DNA of 64,000 nucleotides from Propionibacteriaceae bacterium AM104-82 (GCA_027658995.1 JAQDQK010000005.1:1-64000); one strand, 5' to 3'. Shown: positions 8,372-17,415, counted from the stretch's first letter. Made by a program: numbers and translations. Notes: a model not told the origin generated them from the letters alone.

Positions 8372-9769
8372 ATGACTGATCCCACCCTCACGTTCCTCGG
8401 TGCCGTCGGAACGGTCACCGGTTCGAAGTACCTGCTGAGCGTCGAAGGCAAGCAGATCCTCGTCGACTCCGGCATGTTCCAGGGCGAGAAGAAATGGCGG
8501 TTGAGAAACCGCGAGGAGTTCCCGATCGACCCGTCGACCATCGACGTGATCCTCCTCACGCACGCGCACGCCGACCACTCCTCGTACCTGCCCGCCCTCG
8601 TCAAGCACGGCTTCCGGGGCCCGATCTACGCGACCCGCGCCTCCATCAGGCTCGCCGAGATCGTGCTGCGCGACTCGGGCAAACTGCAGGAGCAGGCCGC
8701 CGAGGACGCCACGCGCGGCGGGTGGTCGAAGCACGAACCGCCGGAACCGCTGTACGACACCTCCGACGTTGAGGCGACGCTGCCGCTGTTCCGGGCCGTC
8801 GAATGGGAGACCAATATCGACGTCGAGGGCGTCGCCTGGGCGCGCTGGGTCCGCACCGCCCACATCCTCGGCTCCGCCTGCATCCACGTCGAGGTGGGTC
8901 CGCGCAGCGTGCTGTTCTCGGGCGACCTCGGTCGCCACGACCACCCGATCCTGCGCGACCGGGCGACGCCGCCCGGCGCCGACATCGTCCTGTGCGAGTC
9001 GACCTACGGCGACCGTGAACACCCCGAACCGGTTGAGGCGCACGCCGATCTCGCCGAGGCGATCAGGCAGACCATCGCGCGCGGCGGGCAGGTCGTGATC
9101 CCCGCGTTCGCTATCGACCGGACCGAGACCGTGCTGCACACCCTTGTGAGGCTGCGACGCGAGAACAAGATCCCCGACGTGCCGGTCGTCGTCGACGGAC
9201 CCATGTCGCTGGCGGCGCTCGACGTGTACCGCGACGAGACCGACGAACTCGACCACGACATCACCGTCGCCGACTTCACCGACCTGAACCTGATTGAGAC
9301 CCGCGAGGCCCGCGACTCCAAGAAGCTCAACCGCCGCAAGGATCCGATGATCATCATCTCGTCGTCGGGCATGTTGGAGGGTGGCCGCGTGCTGTACCAC
9401 CTGGAGCGGCTGCTCCCCGACCCGCGAAACACCGTCATCCTGACCGGATACCAGGCGGAGGGCACCCGCGGCCGGGCGCTCGAGAACGGGGCGCGCACCG
9501 TCAAGATCAACGGGCGTTACGTGCCGGTGAAGGCCCAGATCGTGCGCGACCGGGAGTTCTCGGTGCACGGCGACCGCTCCGACCTGCTCGACTGGCTCGG
9601 CGAACTCGTCCCGCAGCCGGAGGTGGTCTTCGTGGTGCACGGGGAGCCGAAGGTCGCAGCGTCGTTCGCCGAGGACATCGAGGCGGCCATCGGCTGCGCC
9701 GCCGTGGTGCCGCGCTACGGAGAGGTAGTCAGCCTCGCGGCGCCCGCTGTGTTCGACGGCGGGGCCTAG
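8372..9769 (+). CDS. MBL-fold RNA-processing nuclease with beta-CASP domain
   Basis: 465 residues. A metallo-beta-lactamase core opens with TFLGAVGTVTGSKYLL and has the metal motif THAHADHSSYLP. HILGSACIHVE and SGDLGRHDHPIL follow, then the beta-CASP region, IIISSSGMLEGGRVLYHL, and the late His motifs FSVHGDRSDLL and VVHGEPK. This is the bacterial YSH1/CPSF73-like exonuclease group, expected to cut RNA using two zinc ions; the target is unknown. Start ATG with GAGGATCG upstream. The stop overlaps the convergent MFS stop in CTAG. Confidence 0.92.
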   Translation: MTDPTLTFLGAVGTVTGSKYLLSVEGKQILVDSGMFQGEKKWRLRNREEFPIDPSTIDVILLTHAHADHSSYLPALVKHGFRGPIYATRASIRLAEIVLRDSGKLQEQAAEDATRGGWSKHEPPEPLYDTSDVEATLPLFRAVEWETNIDVEGVAWARWVRTAHILGSACIHVEVGPRSVLFSGDLGRHDHPILRDRATPPGADIVLCESTYGDREHPEPVEAHADLAEAIRQTIARGGQVVIPAFAIDRTETVLHTLVRLRRENKIPDVPVVVDGPMSLAALDVYRDETDELDHDITVADFTDLNLIETREARDSKKLNRRKDPMIIISSSGMLEGGRVLYHLERLLPDPRNTVILTGYQAEGTRGRALENGARTVKINGRYVPVKAQIVRDREFSVHGDRSDLLDWLGELVPQPEVVFVVHGEPKVAASFAEDIEAAIGCAAVVPRYGEVVSLAAPAVFDGGA

Positions 9770-11175
9770 ACCCGCTGCGGGGGCCGCATGAACGCCACGG
9801 ACACCACGGCGAGCAGCAGCAGGACGGCGGGCAGGAACATCGACTGCCCCATCGCGGCCGAGAAGCCCGCCACGACCTGCGGAGGCATCACCGTCCCGGA
9901 GGCACCCTCGCCCTGAGCGGCCGCGCCCGGGCCGAGTTCGGCGGTCAGGCGGGCCGACATCACGGCTGCGATGGCGGCCGACCCGAGGACCGAGCCGATC
10001 TGGCGGGTCGTGTTGTAGACACCTGACCCGGCGCCGGCGAGGTCCCGGGGCAGGTTCCTCGTGGCGACCAGCGCGAGCGGCCCCCAGATGAACGAACTGG
10101 CGACGCCGACCAGGAGGCTCGGCAGCAGCAGCCACCAGGGGCTCCTGGCCGGATCGAACCACAGCCCGTACCAGGCCATCGCGGCGGCCAGCCCGACGAG
10201 CCCGCCCGCGATCCAGGGCCGTGGGTCGCGGTCCTGCAGGAAGCGCCCGATGAAGGGCGAGAGCAGGCCGGACGCGACCGCCATCGGGATCATCAGGAAG
10301 GCCGATTGGCTCGGGGTGAAGCCGCGGGCCGACTGCACGTACAGGAACAGCGGGATGTTGGACGCGGCCGCCACCAGCCCCATCACGGAGATCGCGGTGT
10401 TGGACAGCACGTAGTTGCGGTCGCCGAACAGTTGCAGCGGCACGAGCGGTTCGCTCCTTGTGACGCGCTGCCACCAGATGAACACGCCCATCGCGACGAC
10501 CCCGGCGCCGATCATGCCGAGGATCGGCACCTGCAGCGTCGCCCCGAACACCCCGACCGGCATGCTCCCCCACGCGTAGGTTTCGCCCTCCTGGATGCCG
10601 AAGACGATCAGGAACAGCCCGACGGCGCTGAGCGCGACGCCCACCAGGTCGAACGAGTGCGAGTGCGTCTCAAGCCGCGGGACGTTGACGGCGACCAGCA
10701 CCATCGCTGCGATCCCGACCGGCACGTTGATGAAGAAGATCCACTCCCAGCCTGCCGCGTCGACGAGGAAGCCGCCGAGCAGCGGGCCGACGAGCATCGC
10801 GACACCCGCGACGCTCCCCCACAGGCCCATCGGGGCTCCCCTGCGCTCGACCGGGAAGGTCCGCATGATCACGGCCATCGTCTGCGGGGCCATCAGCGCC
10901 GCGCCGAGGCCCTGCACGACGCGCGCCAGGATCAGCGCCCCGATGCTGCCAGCGAGCCCGCACCACAGCGACGAGGCTGTGAAGACGAACAGGCCGAGCA
11001 GGAAGACCGGCTTCGGCCCAAACCGATCCCCGAGACGACCGGTGATCAGCAGCGGCACCGCGTAGGCCAGCAGGTACGCGGAGGTCACCCAGATGACGTT
11101 GTTGATGCCCGTGTCGAAGGCCCGCATGATGTGGGGCATCGCGATCGTGACGATGGTCGAGTCGTCCACGTGCAC
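9766..11175 (-). CDS. MFS transporter, DHA2 (EmrB/QacA) type, apparently lacking TM1
   Basis: A drug:proton antiporter-like permease. Motif A is GRLGDRFGPKPV, and many hydrophobic helices follow to the C-terminal MRPPQRV. The readable protein starts abruptly at DDSTIVTIAMPHIM, which corresponds to the end of TM1 in relatives. Upstream of it the frame is Arg-rich and not hydrophobic, and no other frame restores a TM1. A GTG at 11175 (or 11169) is the best visible start and gives about 469 residues. It may be 5'-truncated, carry a sequence error, or work without TM1. It is divergent from the ligase gene. Confidence 0.7.
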   Translation of the reverse strand: MHVDDSTIVTIAMPHIMRAFDTGINNVIWVTSAYLLAYAVPLLITGRLGDRFGPKPVFLLGLFVFTASSLWCGLAGSIGALILARVVQGLGAALMAPQTMAVIMRTFPVERRGAPMGLWGSVAGVAMLVGPLLGGFLVDAAGWEWIFFINVPVGIAAMVLVAVNVPRLETHSHSFDLVGVALSAVGLFLIVFGIQEGETYAWGSMPVGVFGATLQVPILGMIGAGVVAMGVFIWWQRVTRSEPLVPLQLFGDRNYVLSNTAISVMGLVAAASNIPLFLYVQSARGFTPSQSAFLMIPMAVASGLLSPFIGRFLQDRDPRPWIAGGLVGLAAAMAWYGLWFDPARSPWWLLLPSLLVGVASSFIWGPLALVATRNLPRDLAGAGSGVYNTTRQIGSVLGSAAIAAVMSARLTAELGPGAAAQGEGASGTVMPPQVVAGFSAAMGQSMFLPAVLLLLAVVSVAFMRPPQRV

Positions 11176-11314
11176 TCCGCATCTGCGCCCCCGACGGAGC
11201 GCCCCGCGAAATCTACGCCTGCGCACCCTCGCGGACAAGGACAGTCCCCGGATTCCGGACGCCGGACCGCGCGGGAAGCCAGCGCCCACCCGCTGCCGGC
11301 GTGAGACTTGGCAC

Positions 11315-12832
11315 ATGCCGACAACGCTTCGTTCCGTGGTGGACGCCTCCGCCCAGGTCGCCGCGACCCGTTCCAGGGACGCGAAGACCGCCATCGTCGC
11401 GGCCCTGCTCGCCGACACCGCCCCGGAGGACCTGGACGTCGTCGCCCACTACCTGGCGGGCACCCTGCGGCAGCGCCGCACCGGCGTCGCCTGGGGCTCG
11501 CTCAGGGCGCGCCGCACGCCCGCCGCGGACCCGACGCTGACGGTGGCCGAGGTGGACGCGGCGTTCGAGCGCCTCGCCGCGCTGGCGGGGCCTGGCTCCG
11601 TCGACAAGCGCAGGGCGGAACTGGACGCGCTGCTCGGGGCCGCCACCGAGGCCGAGCAGGAGTGGCTGATCGCCGTCGTGACGGGCAACCTGCGTCAGGG
11701 GGCCTCCGAGTCGCTGCTGATCGATGCCGCGGCGCGCGCCGCGTCGGTGGAGGTCGCCGAGGTCAGGAGGGCGGCGATGCTTGCAGGCTCCGCGGCCGAG
11801 GCCGTCGCCCTCGCGCTGACCGGCGGCGTCGAGGCGCTGCGCGGGGTCGGGTTGAGCGTCGGACGCCCCGTGCAGCCGATGCTCGCCGCGTCGGAGAAGG
11901 ACATCGCGACCGCGATGGCGAAGGCGGACCCGAGCGGCGCGCCGGTGGCCGTCGACGTGAAGTTGGACGGCATCCGGTTGCAGGCCCACCGCGACGGCGA
12001 CCGGGTCAGGCTCGCCACCCGCACGCTGCAGGACGTCACCGAACGGTTGCCGGAGGTGGTCGAGGCGGTGCTGGCGCTGCCCGTCGAACGGTGCGTGCTG
12101 GACGGCGAGGCGATGCTGATCGGCCCCGACAACCGCCCGCGCGCCTTCCAGGAGACCGCGGCGCGCACCGCCTCCGACGCTGGCGAGGCGGTCGCCGCGT
12201 TCTTCTTCGACGCGCTGCAGGTCGACGGCGACGTCCTGCTGGACGAGCCTGCCGAGGTCCGGTTCGCCGCGCTCGAACGCGTCGTGCCGCCCGCGCTGCG
12301 CGTCGGCAGGACGGTGACCGCCGACCCCGCCGTCGCCGAGGAGTTCGCGCGCCACGCGCTGGCGGCAGGGCATGAGGGCGTCGTCGTCAAGAACCTCTCC
12401 TCGCCATATGCGGCGGGGCGACGCGGTTCGGGGTGGGTGAAGGTCAAGCCCGTCCACACGCTCGACCTGGTGGTGCTCGCCGTCGAACGCGGCAGCGGTC
12501 GTCGGGCCGGCATGCTGTCGAACATCCACCTGGGAGCGAGGGACCCACAGACCGGCGGTTTCGTGCTGCTCGGCAAGACCTTCAAGGGCATGACCGACGA
12601 GATGCTGCGGTGGCAGACCGGGCGGTTCCGCGAGTTGGAGACCTCCGACGACGGGTGGGTCGTCACGCTGCGTCCGGAGCAGGTCGTCGAGATCGCCTTC
12701 GACGGGGTGCAGCGCTCGACGCGCTATCCAGGGGGCGTCGCGTTGAGGTTCGCCCGCGTCGTCAGGTACCGCGACGACAAGCAGGCCGCCGAGGCCGACA
12801 CGATCGACGACGTCCGCGCGTTCCTGACTTAG
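11315..12832 (+). CDS. ligB: ATP-dependent DNA ligase, LigB-type
   Basis: 505 residues, the size of actinobacterial LigB. An N-terminal helical DNA-binding domain (about 1-185) precedes the adenylation domain; the nucleophilic Lys216 lies in DVKLDGIRLQ. Downstream motifs are LDGEAML, FFFDALQVDG, EGVVVKNL and GWVKVKP, then an OB-fold C-terminus. It seals nicks using ATP, in addition to the NAD-dependent replicative LigA found elsewhere in such genomes. GAGACT lies 6 nt before the ATG, so it is probably leaderless. No Ku or polymerase gene is adjacent. The stop overlaps the next gene in TTAG. Confidence 0.92.
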   Translation: MPTTLRSVVDASAQVAATRSRDAKTAIVAALLADTAPEDLDVVAHYLAGTLRQRRTGVAWGSLRARRTPAADPTLTVAEVDAAFERLAALAGPGSVDKRRAELDALLGAATEAEQEWLIAVVTGNLRQGASESLLIDAAARAASVEVAEVRRAAMLAGSAAEAVALALTGGVEALRGVGLSVGRPVQPMLAASEKDIATAMAKADPSGAPVAVDVKLDGIRLQAHRDGDRVRLATRTLQDVTERLPEVVEAVLALPVERCVLDGEAMLIGPDNRPRAFQETAARTASDAGEAVAAFFFDALQVDGDVLLDEPAEVRFAALERVVPPALRVGRTVTADPAVAEEFARHALAAGHEGVVVKNLSSPYAAGRRGSGWVKVKPVHTLDLVVLAVERGSGRRAGMLSNIHLGARDPQTGGFVLLGKTFKGMTDEMLRWQTGRFRELETSDDGWVVTLRPEQVVEIAFDGVQRSTRYPGGVALRFARVVRYRDDKQAAEADTIDDVRAFLT

Positions 12833-13305
12833 CGGGCGCGGAACAGGCGCGAGTCGGCCGACTTGTCGTCGACCTTCGGGTCGCCCTGCTCCCACTGCAC
12901 GACGGTGCCGCCGACGGTGTCGTCCAGGGCGATGTCGTCGACGCTGGCCACGAGCACGATGTGTCCGTACCCCTTGACCCGGAGCGTCCCGATGTGGTCC
13001 GCCGCGAGCACGGTCGCATCGCCGGTGAGGGTGACGGAGGCGCAGTCCCCCTTGATGGCGAACGATCCCGCATAGTCGAGGACGACGGAGCCCGATGAGC
13101 AGTCGAGGATCTCGTTGCTCGCGGCCGCGATCGCGCCACGGTCGAAGGCGGCGCCGCTCGGGAGCGGGTCGGGGATGATGCCGGGCGTCCGGGTCGCGGC
13201 GGGATCCGTTGCCTCGGGGTAGACAGGGTCCTCGAAGATCACGGAGGAGCAACCGGCGAGCGACAGCGCGACGACAACGGCGGCACCGCTCAGCATCGTC
13301 CTCAT
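12829..13305 (-). CDS. DUF3060-type lipoprotein
   Basis: 158 residues. Signal peptide with lipobox LSLAGCSS, a short Pro-rich spacer, then a beta-strand-repeat domain. Alternating lines such as SVVLDYAGSFAIKGDC, VTLTGDATVLAADHIGTL and HIVLVASVDDIALD resemble DUF3060. The function is unknown. A paralogue lies at 17416-18021 with the same ending (VxWExGxPKVxDxS). TAAGCT (minus strand, 13312-13317) lies 6 nt before the ATG, which suggests leaderless translation. Confidence 0.82.
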   Translation of the reverse strand: MRTMLSGAAVVVALSLAGCSSVIFEDPVYPEATDPAATRTPGIIPDPLPSGAAFDRGAIAAASNEILDCSSGSVVLDYAGSFAIKGDCASVTLTGDATVLAADHIGTLRVKGYGHIVLVASVDDIALDDTVGGTVVQWEQGDPKVDDKSADSRLFRAR

Positions 13306-13324
13306 GACCCCAGCTTATCGGCAG

Positions 13325-13398
13325 TGCCCCCGACGGGATTCGAACCCGCACTTGGGCGGGTTTAAGCCGCCTGCCTCTGCCAGTTGGGCCACGAGGGC
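13325..13398 (-). tRNA. tRNA-Leu(UAA), 74 nt with short variable loop
   Basis: The cloverleaf reads on the minus strand. The acceptor stem is GCCCTCG with CGGGGGC, the D-loop is Leu-like (AACTGGCAGA), the anticodon stem is GGCGG/CCGCC around loop CTTAAAC (anticodon UAA), and the T-arm is GCGGG-TTCGAAT-CCCGT. The discriminator is A; CCA is not encoded. The variable region is only about 5 nt (CAAGT), whereas bacterial tRNA-Leu is normally class II with a long variable arm. Confidence 0.85.
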
Positions 13399-13506
13399 TG
13401 CGAGAGGCAAGACTACCGGCCCACCCCCGGCTCGATCTCGCCGCCGACCCGTACCGCTGGCCCTCGCGGCCGCTACGCTTGAGACTCGACAAAGGGGGCC
13501 AACATC

Positions 13507-14019
13507 GTGACGGCGTTTCTCATCATCGGAGGCGTAGGCGTCGCATTGGTTCTCCTGGCACTGATCATCGGCGACGTCCTCGACGGACTGTTCCACCTCG
13601 ACGTCCTCGGCGGTGATCTGTTCTCCTTCTCCAGCATCGCGGCCTTCGTCGGCGCCTTCGGCTTCGGCGGGGCGCTGGGGCTCGCGCTGATCGACAACAC
13701 CCTTGTCGCGGTGATCGTCGGCGTCGTGATCGGCGTCCTCGCCGCGTGGGGGGCCGTTTCGCTGACCAAGGCCCTGAAGTCCGGCGAGAACGAGGCCAGC
13801 TTCAGGTCCGACTCGATGATCGGCCACGCGGGCCAGGTCATCACCGCGATCCCCGAGGGCGGCTACGGAGAGATCCGGATCTCCGTCGGAGGCCACGTCC
13901 GCAAGCTGAGCGCCAAGTCGGTGCTCCCCGTCGACGCCGGGCAGGAGGTGTGGGTCTCCTCGATCCTGTCACCCACCGCCGTCGAGGTCACCCCGACCAC
14001 CCCTGAACTCAACGCCTGA
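13507..14019 (+). CDS. NfeD-family membrane protein
   Basis: 170 residues from a GTG preceded by AAAGGGGGCC. Two or three N-terminal membrane helices (FLIIGGVGVALVLLALIIG; LVAVIVGVVIGVLAAW) precede a C-terminal OB-like domain (GHAGQVITAIPEGGYGEI ... KLSAKSVLPVDAGQEVWV). NfeD proteins are encoded next to SPFH proteins and help organise membrane microdomains. The flotillin gene follows 23 nt later, so the pair is almost certainly one operon. Confidence 0.88.
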   Translation: MTAFLIIGGVGVALVLLALIIGDVLDGLFHLDVLGGDLFSFSSIAAFVGAFGFGGALGLALIDNTLVAVIVGVVIGVLAAWGAVSLTKALKSGENEASFRSDSMIGHAGQVITAIPEGGYGEIRISVGGHVRKLSAKSVLPVDAGQEVWVSSILSPTAVEVTPTTPELNA

Positions 14020-14042
14020 CCCGTAACCCAAGAAAGGCAGCT

Positions 14043-15563
14043 ATGCCCGAACTCAACCCCATCGCGATCGCCATCATCGGCCTTGTCGTGCTCGTCGTCC
14101 TCGTGGGGCTCCTGATCGCGAGCCGCTACAAGGTCGCCAAGCCGAGCGAGGCGTTCATCATCACCGGCCGCAAGGGCAAGGAGGTCCGCAACCCGGAGAC
14201 CGGGCTCGTGTCGACCGACCTCAGCGGCCAGAAGGTCGTGATGGGCGGCGGCGTGTTCGTCGTCCCGTTCATCCAGCGCCTGCACGTGCTCGACCTGTCG
14301 TCGCGCCGCATCATGGTCACCATCCGTAACGCCGTCTCCGGCCAGGGCATCAAGCTCAACGTCGACGGCGTCGCCATCGTCAAGGTCGGCGGCAACGAGG
14401 ACTCGATCCGCGCCGCCGCACAGCGCTTCCTGTCGCAGCAGGACGAGATCGAGCCCTTCACGCAGGAGACGCTCGCCGGTTCGCTGCGTTCGATCGTCGG
14501 CTCCCTGACGGTCGAGCAGATCATCCGCGACCGCGCCGCCTTCGCCCAGCGCGTCACCGACGAGTCGGAGTCGTCCCTGACGGGTCAGGGCCTGGTGCTC
14601 GACACCTTCCAGATCCAGGACATCACCGACGACGGCACCTACCTGAGCGACCTCGGTCGCCCGGAGTCGGCAAAGCTGGGCCGGATGGCCGCGGTCGCCG
14701 AGGCCGAGGCCCGCCGTGAGGCGGAGCAGGCTCAGATCGCCGCCGAGCAGCAGATCGCCATCGCGCAGCGCGAACTGGTGCTGAAGCAGGCCGAGATCCA
14801 GTCCGAGACCGACGCCGCCCGCGCCACCGCGGCCGCGTCCGGCCCCCTCGCGCAGGCCGACCGCGACCAGGCGATCCTGCAGGAGCAGGAGAAGGTCGCC
14901 GTCGCGCAGGCCGCACTGAAGGAACGCCAGCTCGACACCGAGGTCCGTCGCCCGGCAGACGCCGAGCGCTACCGCGTGGAGACCGAGGCAGAGGCCAAGC
15001 GCAACGCCGCCATCTTCGGCGCCGAGGCCGACAAGGCATCGTCGATCGCCAACGCTGAGGCAGAGGCCGAGAAGGCCCGCCTGAGCGGTGTCGGTGAGAA
15101 GTCCCGTCGTTCGGCGCTGGCGGAGGCCGAAGCCATCGAGGGTGCCCGTCGAGGCGAGGCCGAGAAGGCCCGTCGTATCGCGGAGGCCGAGGCCGTCCGT
15201 GCCGAGGGTGAGGCGAAGGCAGCCGCGGTGCTCGCGGTCGGCCAGGCCGAGGCCGAGGCGATGGACAAGCGCGCCGAGGCGTTCCAGCACTACAACGACG
15301 CCGCCGTGCTGCAGATGCTCATCGAGGTGCTTCCCGAGATGGCCGAGAAGGTCGCCGCTCCGATGGGCAACATCGACAAGCTGACGGTGGTCTCCACCGA
15401 CGGCGCGTCGACCCTGCCCCGCCAGGTCACCGACAACGTGATGCAGACGCTGCAGATGGTCAAGGACACCACCGGCTACGACCTGACCAGCATCCTCGAC
15501 CGCTTCGCCAAGAAGGACGAGCCGGCCCGCGCCGACATCGTCAAGGGCGACGTCGCCGAGTAG
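14043..15563 (+). CDS. floT: flotillin-like SPFH-domain protein
   Basis: 506 residues. One N-terminal membrane helix (IAIAIIGLVVLVVLVGLL) precedes an SPFH/PHB domain (to about residue 200), with the flotillin-type KPSEAFIITGRKG entry. A long Glu/Ala coiled coil of EAEA-rich repeats follows (about 220-430), then a C-terminal oligomerisation region. Flotillins scaffold fluid membrane domains. Start ATG with AAGAAAGGCAG upstream. The coupled upstream NfeD protein and the strong terminator downstream define a two-gene operon. Confidence 0.92.
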   Translation: MPELNPIAIAIIGLVVLVVLVGLLIASRYKVAKPSEAFIITGRKGKEVRNPETGLVSTDLSGQKVVMGGGVFVVPFIQRLHVLDLSSRRIMVTIRNAVSGQGIKLNVDGVAIVKVGGNEDSIRAAAQRFLSQQDEIEPFTQETLAGSLRSIVGSLTVEQIIRDRAAFAQRVTDESESSLTGQGLVLDTFQIQDITDDGTYLSDLGRPESAKLGRMAAVAEAEARREAEQAQIAAEQQIAIAQRELVLKQAEIQSETDAARATAAASGPLAQADRDQAILQEQEKVAVAQAALKERQLDTEVRRPADAERYRVETEAEAKRNAAIFGAEADKASSIANAEAEAEKARLSGVGEKSRRSALAEAEAIEGARRGEAEKARRIAEAEAVRAEGEAKAAAVLAVGQAEAEAMDKRAEAFQHYNDAAVLQMLIEVLPEMAEKVAAPMGNIDKLTVVSTDGASTLPRQVTDNVMQTLQMVKDTTGYDLTSILDRFAKKDEPARADIVKGDVAE

Positions 15564-15582
15564 CGCACCGCTGAGACACCGG

Positions 15583-15620
15583 ACGCGCCGATCCCCGCTT
15601 GGGGGTCGGCGCGTTTGTCT
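15583..15620 (+). terminator. rho-independent terminator of the nfeD-flotillin operon
   Basis: A 14-bp stem (15583-15596 with 15601-15614, one G-U pair) closes a GCTT tetraloop and is followed by TTGTCTT. It begins 20 nt after the flotillin stop. Confidence 0.85.
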
Positions 15621-15640
15621 TGCTCGGGGCGGGTGGGGGT

Positions 15641-15719
15641 TTGAGCATGTTTGGTTGCTCGTTGCGTTTGGATCGTGAAAATAGCGCTTGGGTGACAACG
15701 AGTTACCAAACATGCTCAA
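15641..15719. repeat. 80-bp hairpin element, copy 2
   Basis: Same arms as the copy at 5059: TTGAGCATGTTTGGTTG plus CTCGTT on the left, AACGAG plus TTACCAAACATGCTCAA on the right. The loop sequence is different. It sits between the flotillin terminator and the convergent kinase gene. Confidence 0.92.
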
Positions 15720-15759
15720 CGCAGGACGTGCACCGAGCGTCACGCGCGCCCGGCGCGGG

Positions 15760-16659
15760 TCAGCGGGGGTCGCCTGGGGCGACCTGGGCGGCCGGGAGGC
15801 GGAGCGAGATCCGGGTGCCGACGCCGGGCTCGGAGGCGATCTGGGCGGTGCCGCCGTGGCGGGCCAGGATGGTCCGGACGATCGACAGGCCGAGGCCGGA
15901 GCCCTCGACGGGGCGCGGGTGCTGACCGCGCGCCAGTTCCTCCCACATCTGGCCGACGGCCGCCGGCGGGATGCCCCACCCCGTGTCGTTGATGTCGAGT
16001 TGGACGACGCCGCCGCCGTCGGTGGCCCGCACCTCGATCCGCGCGCCGGGCTCCGAGTATTTGACGGCGTTGCTCAGCAGGTTGAACACCGCCACCGACA
16101 GCAGGTCGCGGTCGCCGATCACCGGCGGCACCGGCCACGGCACCTGCGGGAACTCCACCGAGATGCGCCGATCCGTCGGTGGGAGCACGTCGACGGCCTC
16201 GTCGACGACGTCGCGCAGGTCGACCGGTTCTCGTTCCAGTTCGCGGGTGTCCAGGTCGGCCAACTTCGCCAGGTCCCCCACCAGCGTGCTGAGCCGCCTA
16301 GCCTGGGTCGACACCACGCCCATCGCGGGATCCCGGGTGGGCTGCGCCGCGAGCGCGGTGCGGATGGCCGTGACGGGGTTCTTCAACTCGTGGTCGAGGC
16401 GGCGCATGAAGCGGTGCCTCGCCTGGCGTTCCTCGTCGCGCACCCGCGCCTCGACGGCGGCCTCGCGGCGGGAGGCGCGCGACCGCAGCGCCAGCGCCCC
16501 GAGCCAGGCGCCAGAGATGACCGCCCCGGCGAGCGCGATCGTCAGCGACAGCCTCGCGGAGAGGACCAGCCAGGTGTCGGCACCGGCCGCGAGCAGTCCG
16601 CCCGCCACAGCCCCGGCGATGACGACGGGGGCAAGCGCGACCCACCAGGCGCGACTCAT
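15760..16659 (-). CDS. two-component sensor histidine kinase
   Basis: 299 residues. Two N-terminal membrane helices (LAPVVIAGAVAGGLLAAG; LSLTIALAGAVISGAWLG) have almost no external loop, so the signal is probably sensed in or near the membrane. A DHp domain with phospho-acceptor His in RRLDHELKNPVTAI follows, then the ATPase domain with N box FNLLSNAVKYS, G1 DTGWGIP and G2 GSGLGLSIV. The start overlaps the response-regulator stop by 4 nt (ATGA). Target genes are unknown. Confidence 0.93.
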   Translation of the reverse strand: MSRAWWVALAPVVIAGAVAGGLLAAGADTWLVLSARLSLTIALAGAVISGAWLGALALRSRASRREAAVEARVRDEERQARHRFMRRLDHELKNPVTAIRTALAAQPTRDPAMGVVSTQARRLSTLVGDLAKLADLDTRELEREPVDLRDVVDEAVDVLPPTDRRISVEFPQVPWPVPPVIGDRDLLSVAVFNLLSNAVKYSEPGARIEVRATDGGGVVQLDINDTGWGIPPAAVGQMWEELARGQHPRPVEGSGLGLSIVRTILARHGGTAQIASEPGVGTRISLRLPAAQVAPGDPR

Positions 16660-17366
16660 CCGCCGCTCACCGGGGAGATGAACCGGTACCCGACGCCAGG
16701 GACCGTCTCGATCAGGCGCGGCTGGGCCGCGTCGTCGCCGAGCACGCGGCGCAGTTCCGCGACCCGGTGATCGACGGCGCGCGACGAGACCGCGAACTCG
16801 TAGCCCCACAGCGTCTCGAGTAGTCGCTCGCGGGTGTGCAACTCGTCGGGGTGGCTCATGAAGTACTCGAGAAGCAGGCTCGCCCTCGGCGTCAGGACGA
16901 CCTCCCGACCCGCGACGAACACCCGCCGGGCGGTGCGGTCGAACTCGACGCCGTCGGCGACGAGGCGCTTCGCGGAGGCGAGGGTCCGCTCCCCCGGCGT
17001 GGTGCGCCGCAGCACGGCGCGGATCCGTGCCACCAACTCGGGCGGGTCGAAGGGCTTGGCCAGGTAGTCGTCGGCGCCCTCGTCGAGGGCCGCCGACTTC
17101 TCGAACGACCCGTCGACCTGCGTGAGGAGGATCACTGGCGTCCAGTCCTGCCGGGAGCGCAGTTCGCGCACCAGCGAGCGGCCGTCCCTGCGGGGCATCA
17201 GCACGTCGCTGACGATGATGTCGACGGCGCGCGCGGCGAGGGCCTCCAGCGCGGCCTCGCCGTCTGGGGCGCACTCGACCCTGAACCCGGAGCGTTCAAG
17301 GAACGGGGCGAGGGTCGCGGTGATCGCCTCCTCGTCGTCGACGAGCAGGATCGAGGAGGACGTCAT
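16656..17366 (-). CDS. OmpR/PhoB-type response regulator
   Basis: 236 residues. The receiver domain has the acidic pair in LLVDDEEA, the phospho-acceptor Asp in IIVSDVLMPRRDG and the Lys in YLAKPFDPPEL. A winged-helix DNA-binding domain with HTRERLLETLWGYEFAVSSR and VDHRVAELRRVLGDD follows, ending in the family's GVGYRF. Partner of the overlapping kinase. A TAGGAT box about 28 nt upstream of the start could be its -10. Confidence 0.95.
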   Translation of the reverse strand: MTSSSILLVDDEEAITATLAPFLERSGFRVECAPDGEAALEALAARAVDIIVSDVLMPRRDGRSLVRELRSRQDWTPVILLTQVDGSFEKSAALDEGADDYLAKPFDPPELVARIRAVLRRTTPGERTLASAKRLVADGVEFDRTARRVFVAGREVVLTPRASLLLEYFMSHPDELHTRERLLETLWGYEFAVSSRAVDHRVAELRRVLGDDAAQPRLIETVPGVGYRFISPVSGG

Positions 17367-17415
17367 CGCGACGCCGACGCAGCGGACATGGGTCAGATCC
17401 TAGAAAGCGCGGGGC

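Noticed and set aside
8294..10573. A long open frame on the minus strand opposite the beta-CASP nuclease and part of the MFS gene
   Set aside because: It is Arg/Val/Gly-rich antisense reading of high-GC coding DNA with no recognisable motif, and it conflicts with two clear genes.
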